A stretch of 8,128 nucleotides of DNA, taken from the NCBI GenBank assembly GCA_937957845.1, contig CALGOD010000339.1, positions 1 to 8,128 of the forward strand, read 5' to 3'. The notes beneath the pieces are model-generated. The model made no database searches. It saw only the letters and a list, made by a program, of their open reading frames with translations, and was not told the origin of the DNA. The position numbers and the translations under genes were made by a program. The DNA is from an uncultured Nocardiopsis sp. (GTDB taxonomy: Bacteria; Actinomycetota; Actinomycetes; Streptosporangiales; Streptosporangiaceae). Numbering within the stretch: the stretch's first letter is position 1; every line of letters starts with the position of its first letter. Shown one piece after another: positions 1-7,330 of this stretch.

Positions 1-623
1 CCGAGGTTGAGCGTCATGCTGACCAGGGCCTGGGGGACGAGGTGGGGGAGCACCCCGCCGACGCCGGAGAGGAGCACGCCGACCCCGGCGACGCAGCCCA
101 GCAGACCGAGGGCCACGGGCGCGGCGAAGGAGCGGATCAGCATCGACAGGCCGGACTGCAGGGCGACGACCGGCAGCGCGGCGACGACGCCCAGCAGCGC
201 CGCGGCGACACTGTGCCAGGGCGGCCATCCGTCCAGGCCCAGGACGAGTCTGCCGGTCAGCACCATCAGGGAGAGCAGGACGAACTGCATGGCCGAGACC
301 ATCAGGGCGAGGGCGGCGAGCTTGGCGCCCACGATCCCGAAGGAACGGGCCGGTGTGGCCATGAGGAGGTTCCAGTTGTGACCGCGGTGCTCCATGCGCC
401 ACGCGGCCGACGCCATCACCGCGATGCCCATCGACATGAAGAACAGGCTGTAGAAGAGCACGACCTGCGACCAGTAGGGACTCCAACCGGACGAGAGCGT
501 CTCCTGGTTGCCGTCGTAGTTGACGGTTCCGGTGATGACCGCGAGCAGAGGCAGTACCACGGCCACGATCCACAGCGACGAGCGTCGCAGTTTGGTCAGT
601 TCGGCGAGGACCATCCCCCTCAT
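1..623 (-). CDS. ABC-2 type transporter permease, second of a pair (3' end cut by window edge)
   Basis: This is the last visible gene of the sensor-transporter unit. It probably forms the membrane channel of an exporter together with the permease encoded just upstream and the ATPase before that. The visible 207 residues read into the left edge without a stop; relatives are about 250 residues, so some 40 are missing. A short cytoplasmic start (MRGMVLAELTKLRRSS) precedes hydrophobic segments near residues 17-32, 54-74, 101-124, 138-155 and 169-190. A MEHRGHNW motif at 77-84 follows the second segment and is matched by MEHQGQGW in the neighbouring permease, so the two look like paralogues. The E..G..W pattern is typical of ABC-2 permeases of the lantibiotic-immunity (LanE/LanG) type. 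The ATG at 623 is preceded by AGGAGG five bases upstream and overlaps the previous stop as ATGA, suggesting translational coupling. The transported substrate cannot be read from the sequence. Confidence 0.88.
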   Translation of the reverse strand, partial: MRGMVLAELTKLRRSSLWIVAVVLPLLAVITGTVNYDGNQETLSSGWSPYWSQVVLFYSLFFMSMGIAVMASAAWRMEHRGHNWNLLMATPARSFGIVGAKLAALALMVSAMQFVLLSLMVLTGRLVLGLDGWPPWHSVAAALLGVVAALPVVALQSGLSMLIRSFAAPVALGLLGCVAGVGVLLSGVGGVLPHLVPQALVSMTLNL

Positions 624-1372
624 GCCTCCCTCCTGTCCAGGCGTCGGCCGGCGACACCGAACAGGACCGCCACGACCACCAGGAACGCGGCCAACCAGCC
701 GTACCCGGGGGTGACCGTGAGGAAGCCCTCCTCCCCCATGCCCAAGGGGGAGATGATCGCGTAGTACCCCCAGGGCAGTACCCGTGCCAGGGCCGGCGGC
801 ATCAACAGCGAGAACACCCCGCAGAACGCACCGAGCATCCCGGTGGCCAACCCGACGAGCTGGTTGTCCACCCGTGCGGCCAGCCACACGTGCAGGCACA
901 GCAGGGCCAGGTCCACCAGCAACAGGCGGACCGCGTACCCGGCCCACATCCCGGGCGACGGTGGCACGGTGATCCCGGCGGCCAGACCCGCCATGACGAT
1001 CAGAGCGGTCTGGGCCGGCACGGCGACCGCCAGGACCAGGCCCAGCGCCGCGACCTTGGCGCGGCACAACAGCCCGGGGCCGAACCCGGCCACCCGCGAC
1101 AGCGTCCACCCCTGGCCCTGGTGCTCCATGTCGACCTGTCTGCTGGCGAGCACCGCCACCAGGATGGGGGAGGTCATGGCCGACACCATGACGTAGCCCA
1201 TGAGGAGGCTCTCCCACGGCTGGTCGGCCGGGTCGTCGAAACCGGACCGCGCGGTGTCCGACACCAGGTTCGCGCAGGTGAGGGCGACGACGGCGGCCAC
1301 CATGGCCGCGCACACGATCCCCACCCGCAACCTGCGCATCTTCCGTAGCTCGAGGACCAGCGCCGTCGGCAT
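620..1372 (-). CDS. ABC-2 type transporter permease, first of a pair
   Basis: This 250-residue integral membrane protein is probably one half of a heterodimeric ABC exporter channel. It begins with the short basic cytoplasmic stretch usual for ABC-2 permeases (LELRKMRRLRVG). About six hydrophobic segments follow, near residues 17-36, 58-77, 105-132, 145-165, 171-192 and 224-240. The MEHQGQGW motif at 82-89 lies in the loop after the second segment and matches MEHRGHNW in the next gene. Small size, no large extracellular domain and a tandem paralogue point to the BcrB or LanE/LanG group and not to BceB/FtsX-type permeases. The ATG at 1372 overlaps the ATPase stop as TGATG, with GAGAGGGG upstream as ribosome site. 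An in-frame GTG one codon earlier is a less likely start. The family is secure; the substrate is inference from the ATPase and gene order. Confidence 0.9.
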   Translation of the reverse strand: MPTALVLELRKMRRLRVGIVCAAMVAAVVALTCANLVSDTARSGFDDPADQPWESLLMGYVMVSAMTSPILVAVLASRQVDMEHQGQGWTLSRVAGFGPGLLCRAKVAALGLVLAVAVPAQTALIVMAGLAAGITVPPSPGMWAGYAVRLLLVDLALLCLHVWLAARVDNQLVGLATGMLGAFCGVFSLLMPPALARVLPWGYYAIISPLGMGEEGFLTVTPGYGWLAAFLVVVAVLFGVAGRRLDRREA

Positions 1373-2271
1373 CACACCAGCCCCTCTCTGCCGGTGAGGT
1401 CCATGAAGACCTCCTCCAGGGTCTGCTGGACGCGGCGCACACCGTAGACGGGAACGCCGCCTTCGACCAGACGCCGGACGAGGGCGGCGGTGTCCTCGTC
1501 GTCGAGCCCGGACAGGCGTATGCCCCGCTCCGCACGCACGGCGGGGACGCCCAGGGCGAGGGCACGCCCGGGTTCGGGGGTGTCCACGACCAGGTCGGGG
1601 AGACTGCGGTCGAACAGTTCGGCCCGCGTGCCCTGGAAGATCAACCTCCCCCGGCCGAGGACGCCCAGCACCGACGCCATCCTGTCGACCTCGTCCAGCA
1701 GGTGGCTGGAGACCATGACGGTGGTGCCGTCGGCCGCCAGCGACACCAGCAGCTCGCGGATCTCCTCGATGCCCGCCGGGTCCAGGCCGTTGGTGGGTTC
1801 GTCCAGGACCAGCAGACGCGGTTCCCGTGCCAGGGCCATCGCGATGCCCAGACGCTGCTTCATCCCCAGCGAGTACGCGCGCACGCGCTTGTCCATGTGC
1901 TCCTGTAGGCGCACCGTGGAGACGGCGCGGGAGACCTGCCGGTCGCTGAGGCCGAGCATCCGCTGGACGATCGCCATGTTCTCCCGTCCGGTCAGGTGGG
2001 CGTACCCGGGGGGAGCCTCGATGAGGGAGCCGACCTTCCTCAGCAGGTCGGGGCGCGTGTCCCGGTTCATCGGCCGGCCGAAGAGGTGGATCTGCCCTCG
2101 GCTGGGCCGGACCAGCGACAGCAGCATCTTCATGGTGGTCGACTTGCCCGACCCGTTGGGTCCGAGAAAGCCGTACACCGAGCCCCGCGGCACCCGTAGG
2201 TCGAGGTCGTCCACGACCGTGCGGGAACCGTAGGTCTTCGTCAGGCGATGGGTGGTGATGATGTCGTCCAT
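1372..2271 (-). CDS. ABC transporter ATP-binding protein, BcrA/lantibiotic-immunity type
   Basis: This 299-residue cytoplasmic ATPase powers the two permeases that follow. Visible motifs are Walker A GPNGSGKST (37-45), signature YSLGMKQR (133-140, a variant of LSGGQ), Walker B LLVLDEP with the catalytic Glu158, D-loop GLD (162-164) and H-loop His190. The usual Q-loop position holds Glu85 (SLIEAPPGYAHLTGREN). A glutamate here, called the E-loop, is known from lantibiotic-immunity ATPases such as NukF and is usual in BcrA relatives. This supports export of a peptide-like or membrane-active compound, though it does not prove it. The C-terminal 80 residues resemble the accessory region of BcrA-like proteins (LEEVFMDLTG). 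The ATG at 2271 is chosen because AAAGGAG lies four bases upstream and the family's N-terminal ITTHRLTKTYG begins at once. The open frame reaches back to 2460 into the regulator gene, but that extension is low-quality sequence. The gap to the regulator is 112 bases. Confidence 0.95.
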   Translation of the reverse strand: MDDIITTHRLTKTYGSRTVVDDLDLRVPRGSVYGFLGPNGSGKSTTMKMLLSLVRPSRGQIHLFGRPMNRDTRPDLLRKVGSLIEAPPGYAHLTGRENMAIVQRMLGLSDRQVSRAVSTVRLQEHMDKRVRAYSLGMKQRLGIAMALAREPRLLVLDEPTNGLDPAGIEEIRELLVSLAADGTTVMVSSHLLDEVDRMASVLGVLGRGRLIFQGTRAELFDRSLPDLVVDTPEPGRALALGVPAVRAERGIRLSGLDDEDTAALVRRLVEGGVPVYGVRRVQQTLEEVFMDLTGREGLV

Positions 2272-2296
2272 GCGGCTCCTTTCCACCGCAGAGCCT

Positions 2297-2329
2297 CCGG
2301 CACGGCACCCGGGGAGGACATCGTGCCGG
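2297..2329 (-). other. Inverted repeat with alternative pairing in the ATPase leader
   Basis: CCGGCAC (2297-2303) and GTGCCGG (2323-2329) form a perfect 7-bp stem with a 19-base loop. A second copy, CGGCAC at 2303-2308, can pair with the same right arm, so two hairpins exclude each other. The structure ends about 15 bases before the ATPase ribosome site. It may be an RNA processing, attenuation or translational control element, or chance in GC-rich DNA. Confidence 0.25.
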
Positions 2330-2367
2330 GGGACGAACAGGACGGTCCCACCGTGGTAGGAGGGGAA

Positions 2368-2382
2368 CGGAGGAGCCCTCCG
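2368..2382 (-). terminator. Short hairpin directly after the response regulator stop
   Basis: CGGAGG (2368-2373) and CCTCCG (2377-2382) form a 6-bp stem around three bases, starting one base past the regulator stop codon. There is no U-run. It is too small for a strong terminator. At most it lowers read-through from the regulator into the transporter genes. Confidence 0.2.
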
Positions 2383-2383
2383 C

Positions 2384-3079
2384 TCAGGCCTCCCGGAGCA
2401 GGTCCTGGCGGTCCACCAACCCGGCTCGGAACGCGAACAGCACCGCCTGGACCCGGTCACGGGAGCCGGTCTTGGCCAGCACGTGTCCGACGTGGGTCTT
2501 GACCGTGGGCATGGACAGCACGAGGCGCTCGCAGATCTCGGTGTTGGAGTGGCCGAGCGCCATGGCGACCAGGACCTCCCGCTCGCGCGGGGTCAACGAC
2601 TCCACGGCCCGGCGGACGTCCCTGCTCGGGGGACCGGGTCGGGAGGAGGTACCGCCGAGCAGCGGGCGCACGTGCGTGAGCAGCCTTCGCGTGGAACTGG
2701 CGGAGATGACGGAGTCGCCGCGGTGGACGGTGCGCACGGCCTCCAACAGCTCCTCCGGAGGGGTGTTCTTGAGCAGGAACCCCGCGGCCCCGGCCTCCAC
2801 ACCCTCGACCACGTAATCGTCGGTGTCGAAGGTGGTCAGGATGACGATCCGGCACTCCGCGCCCGAGGAGACGAGGGTACGCGTGGCGCTCAGCCCGTCC
2901 GTGCCGGGCATCTGGACGTCCATGAGCAGGACGTCGACGGGATCGGCGCGCTGGTGGGCGACGGCCTGCTCCCCGTCGTCCGCACGCCAGGCGACGGTCA
3001 GGTCCGGTTGGGAGTCGATCACCATCGCCACACCGGCGGTGAACAGCACCTGGTCGTCGGCCAGGCCCACACGGATCAC
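2384..3079 (-). CDS. Two-component response regulator, NarL/LuxR (FixJ-like) family
   Basis: This 231-residue DNA-binding protein is the partner of the sensor kinase encoded just upstream. The receiver domain covers about residues 1-120. It has the acidic pair Asp8-Asp9, phosphate acceptor Asp54 in LLMDVQMPGTDG, Thr82/Thr83 in ILTTFD and the conserved Lys104 in GFLLKN. A linker rich in Pro, Arg and Ser (142-158) leads to a LuxR-type helix-turn-helix at about 160-222. That domain carries LTPREREVL, the recognition-helix region TVKTHVGHVLAKTGSRDRVQAV and a short tail. The start is a GTG at 3079. It overlaps the kinase stop as GTGA and has GGAGG four bases upstream, so translation is probably coupled. 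NarL-family regulators bind inverted repeats as dimers. The 24-bp palindrome before the kinase is the obvious candidate target, with a degenerate copy before the ATPase. Confidence 0.96.
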   Translation of the reverse strand: MIRVGLADDQVLFTAGVAMVIDSQPDLTVAWRADDGEQAVAHQRADPVDVLLMDVQMPGTDGLSATRTLVSSGAECRIVILTTFDTDDYVVEGVEAGAAGFLLKNTPPEELLEAVRTVHRGDSVISASSTRRLLTHVRPLLGGTSSRPGPPSRDVRRAVESLTPREREVLVAMALGHSNTEICERLVLSMPTVKTHVGHVLAKTGSRDRVQAVLFAFRAGLVDRQDLLREA

Positions 3080-4353
3080 GTCTCCTCCCAGGGGATCACC
3101 GCGCGCACCCGCCAGGTTCCGGTCGCCTCGTCCGGACCCGCCTCCAGGGTGCCTCCGTGCAGACCGACGCGCTCGCGCATGCCGACCAGGCCGTGTCCGG
3201 GCCCGCGGCGGTCGTGGCCCGAAGGCCCGCCCGCGGAGGCCGGGGAGGCGGGCACGACCTCACGGACGGAGTTGACCACGACGATCTCGGCCCGCCCGGC
3301 GGACCACGTGAACTCGACCCGGACGAAGGACGTCCCCCCGTGTCTGAGCGCGTTGGCGAGGGCCTCCTGGACGACGCGGTAGACCGTCAGGGAGGCGGAG
3401 GCCGGCAGGGTCGACGTGGCCTCCGAGTCCGACCGGCCGTCGCGTGGCGCGGGTGGGGGGCCGTGCTGGGCCAGGCGGATCTCCAGACCGGCGCGGCGGT
3501 ACTCCTCGATGAGTCCGGGGAGGTCGCCGATCCCGGGCGAGGGCGCGGATCCGCGCTCCTCACCGTCGCGCAGGACGCCCAGGAGCTGGTGCAGCTCCGT
3601 CGCGGACTCGCGCCCCACTTGGGCGATGGTGGCCAGGGCGGACACCGCGAGCTCGGGGTCGGTGGCCGCGGCGTAGCGGCCCCCGTCGGCCTGGGCGACG
3701 ATGACGTTCAGCGAGTGCGCGAGGACGTCGTGCATCTCCCTGGCGATGCGGGTCCGCTCGTCGAGCGCGGCGAGGCGCACCTCCTGAGCCCGCTGGGTCT
3801 CCAGCAGCCGGGCGTGCTCGACGACGCGGGTGAACTCCTCGCGGTTACGTCTGCGGAACGCGCCCAGCAGGGAGACCAGCGCGACGGCCGCCCACCCCGA
3901 AAGGACGCTGTTGAGCCGCAGCTCCGGATCCGCCGAGAGGCTCTCCGGTGACACGGACAGGATGCCCCAGGCCGAGCCGGCCAGGACGAGGACGAAGCCG
4001 ACGGCACGCCACGGGCGGGAGAGCTCGGCCTGCACCGTGTAGGCGCCGACCAGACCGCCGATCGCGGTCAGCGTCGTGAGGGAGTCGAACCACAGGATGT
4101 GGAACGCCAGCAGCACGGCCAGGGCGGCCAGGGCCGGGAGGGGACGGGTGCGGCGCAGGGCCAGGGCGGCACAGCACACGACGCTCAGAGCGAGGTGGAG
4201 CCACCAGTCGGCGGTACCGGAACCGGACGACGGCCAGGACACCATCACCAGGCCGAAGCAGAGGACGGCCCAGCCCGCGTCCACGGCGAGCACGTGGTCG
4301 CGGGCCCACAGCGTCGCGCGGTCCATGAGGGAGCGCGGGGACAGGTCGGGCAT
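3076..4353 (-). CDS. Membrane sensor histidine kinase, HisKA_3 (DesK/NarX-like) family
   Basis: This 425-residue kinase phosphorylates the adjacent response regulator. About six hydrophobic segments near residues 24-40, 53-68, 72-89, 93-106, 117-133 and 147-165 are joined by very short loops. There is no sizeable extracellular sensor domain, so the signal is probably sensed in or at the membrane. A linker helix (170-198) leads to the dimerisation and H-box, with ERTRIAREMHDVLAHS at 199-214 and His208 as phosphoacceptor. The ATPase domain has the N-box VVQEALANALRHG (327-339; Glu330, Asn334) and the G-box GHGLVGMRERV (387-397). The region between these boxes lacks a clear DxGxG and reads VVNSVREVV with a Gly/Pro/Ser-rich loop, a degeneracy I recall from other actinobacterial members. 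The start is the ATG at 4353. GGAGGA abuts it directly, too close for a ribosome site, and a -10 element sits where a leaderless transcript would begin. The ATG at 4326 has no ribosome site and is less likely. Confidence 0.94.
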   Translation of the reverse strand: MPDLSPRSLMDRATLWARDHVLAVDAGWAVLCFGLVMVSWPSSGSGTADWWLHLALSVVCCAALALRRTRPLPALAALAVLLAFHILWFDSLTTLTAIGGLVGAYTVQAELSRPWRAVGFVLVLAGSAWGILSVSPESLSADPELRLNSVLSGWAAVALVSLLGAFRRRNREEFTRVVEHARLLETQRAQEVRLAALDERTRIAREMHDVLAHSLNVIVAQADGGRYAAATDPELAVSALATIAQVGRESATELHQLLGVLRDGEERGSAPSPGIGDLPGLIEEYRRAGLEIRLAQHGPPPAPRDGRSDSEATSTLPASASLTVYRVVQEALANALRHGGTSFVRVEFTWSAGRAEIVVVNSVREVVPASPASAGGPSGHDRRGPGHGLVGMRERVGLHGGTLEAGPDEATGTWRVRAVIPWEET

Positions 4354-4365
4354 TCCTCCACGATA
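4354..4365 (-). promoter_or_regulatory. Candidate -10 element giving a leaderless sensor-kinase transcript
   Basis: On the minus strand TATCGT (4365 to 4360) fits the actinobacterial TANNNT -10 pattern and lies six bases before the kinase ATG. Transcription would therefore begin at or within one base of the start codon. Leaderless mRNAs are common in actinobacteria. No -35 hexamer is visible at the proper distance, where the edge of the inverted repeat (4384-4407) lies instead. That would suit an activator-dependent promoter. Confidence 0.5.
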
Positions 4366-4383
4366 GGAGCGCCCGGGCCGTGG

Positions 4384-4407
4384 GGCCTCGTACCCCGGTA
4401 TGAGGCC
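4384..4407. promoter_or_regulatory. 24-bp near-perfect inverted repeat, candidate operator of the sensor-transporter unit
   Basis: The left arm GGCCTC-g-TACC (4384-4394) mirrors the right arm GGTA-t-GAGGCC (4397-4407) around a CC centre (4395-4396). Ten of twelve base pairs are symmetrical; only the innermost pair and the pair 4390/4401 break the dyad. The centre is 42.5 bp upstream of the kinase ATG, which would be +1 if the transcript is leaderless. This is the standard position of a class II activator. Length and symmetry suit a dimeric NarL/LuxR-type regulator such as the one encoded in this operon. The galE start lies 133 bp away on the other side, so an effect on galE is possible but less likely. 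Confidence 0.6.
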
Positions 4408-4487
4408 GGACGGACGAGGGGCGGGCCCGGGGCGGCGCGGCGGGGAACACGGCGGTGCCACCACCCGTCCTCCGGACAGTGGGCACC

Positions 4488-4493
4488 TATCCT
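4488..4493 (+). promoter_or_regulatory. Candidate -10 element of the galE promoter
   Basis: TATCCT fits the TANNNT pattern and would place the transcript start near 4500, about 40 bases before the galE ATG. No good -35 hexamer is present 17-18 bases upstream. The rest of the 187-base divergent spacer holds the inverted repeat at 4384-4407 and otherwise GC-rich sequence without clear signals. Confidence 0.3.
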
Positions 4494-4497
4494 GGGA

Positions 4498-4522
4498 AGC
4501 GCCCGCGAGGTGGCGGGGCGCT
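4498..4522 (+). other. Hairpin in the galE 5' leader
   Basis: AGCGCCC (4498-4504) pairs with GGGCGCT (4516-4522), and GC/GC pairs extend the stem past one bulged G. It ends seven bases before the AGGAAG ribosome site at 4529-4534. It would form at the very 5' end of the transcript predicted from the -10 at 4488-4493 and might stabilise the mRNA. No known riboswitch class is recognised. Confidence 0.25.
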
Positions 4523-4540
4523 CCAGTCAGGAAGTGAGAG

Positions 4541-5554
<1,014 letters not shown>

Positions 5555-5604
5555 GACCGATACCACGCTCCAAGGGACCGGGTCGGGGTGCCGAGTGCTC
5601 CGGA

Positions 5605-5629
5605 GCGGTGAACCGGCGGCGGTCACCGC
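5605..5629. promoter_or_regulatory. Inverted repeat over the guaA promoter region
   Basis: GCGGTGA (5605-5611) and TCACCGC (5623-5629) are a perfect 7-bp inverted repeat separated by 11 bases. It ends two bases before the candidate guaA -10 element, so it covers the -35 to -16 region. A repressor bound here would block the promoter. Alternatively it is a weak galE terminator hairpin, since it lies 50 bases past the galE stop, but there is no U-run. The palindrome GCTCCGGAGC (5597-5606) overlaps its left arm. Confidence 0.35.
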
Positions 5630-5631
5630 AC

Positions 5632-5637
5632 TAGACT
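5632..5637 (+). promoter_or_regulatory. Candidate -10 element of the guaA promoter
   Basis: TAGACT fits the TANNNT pattern and predicts a transcript start near 5644, giving a leader of about 33 bases before the GTG at 5678. A weak -35 (GTGAAC, 5608-5613) stands 18 bases upstream. It implies that guaA is transcribed independently of galE. The leader is too short for a purine riboswitch. Confidence 0.45.
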
Positions 5638-5677
5638 GGGCGGACATCCCTTGACTCCCTGCGGAAGGTCCTCCGTC

Positions 5678-7258
<1,581 letters not shown>

Positions 7259-7276
7259 ACCTCCCCCGGAACCAGG

Positions 7277-7319
7277 ACGGGCCCGGCACGCGCCGCTTCG
7301 GCGGAGGTGCCGGGCCCGT
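7277..7319. terminator. Bidirectional intrinsic terminator between guaA and the convergent membrane-protein gene
   Basis: ACGGGCCCGGCAC (7277-7289) and GTGCCGGGCCCGT (7307-7319) form a perfect 13-bp stem. Inside it CCGC (7293-7296) and GCGG (7301-7304) close a UUCG tetraloop, a very stable fold. It starts 19 bases after the guaA stop and 12 bases past the stop of the opposing gene (7331). No U-run follows on either side, which is common for actinomycete terminators. It probably serves both convergent transcripts. Confidence 0.8.
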
Positions 7320-7330
7320 GCCCGTTCGGG

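Larger units (their letters stand above)
2272..2383 (-). promoter_or_regulatory. 112-base gap between response regulator and ATPase genes, with a partial operator copy
   Basis: This is the only real spacer in an otherwise overlapping operon. Read on the plus strand, 2350-2363 carries ACC-nn-GGTA-n-GAGG. That agrees at all 11 specified bases with the right-hand part of the inverted repeat upstream of the sensor kinase (4384-4407). The other half-site is degenerate: 13 of 24 positions match overall. The site is centred about 82 bases upstream of the ATPase start. It could be a weaker binding site of the same regulator driving the transporter genes separately. I find no convincing -10 element at the matching distance, so a promoter here is inference. 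Confidence 0.4.

Noticed and set aside
42..764. Plus-strand open frame of 240 codons over the permease genes
   Set aside because: Its Arg/Gly/His/Asp-rich composition has no domain pattern, and the opposite strand encodes two clear membrane permeases with ribosome sites.
1490..2233. Plus-strand open frame of 247 codons over the ATPase gene
   Set aside because: It is the mirror of the ATPase coding sequence, rich in Arg and Ser, with no ribosome site or recognisable motif.
2272..2460. N-terminal extension of the ATPase by 63 codons
   Set aside because: It would overlap the regulator gene, and its sequence (Cys/Arg/Trp/Pro-rich) does not resemble an ABC ATPase N-terminus; a good ribosome site sits at 2276-2282.
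2483..3951. Plus-strand open frames of 299 and 264 codons over the regulator and kinase genes
   Set aside because: They are antisense shadows of two genes whose catalytic residues are all visible on the minus strand.
620..4353. Bce-type antibiotic-sensing module (BceRS-BceAB)
   Set aside because: Bce permeases are single, large, FtsX-like proteins with a big extracellular domain, and their regulators are OmpR-type. Here there are two small permeases and a NarL/LuxR-type regulator.
5651..5677. TTG start adding nine residues to GMP synthase
   Set aside because: The GTG at 5678 has a better-placed ribosome site and gives the usual family N-terminus.
5638..5677. Purine riboswitch before guaA
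   Set aside because: The predicted leader is only about 33 bases and shows no aptamer-like arrangement of stems.
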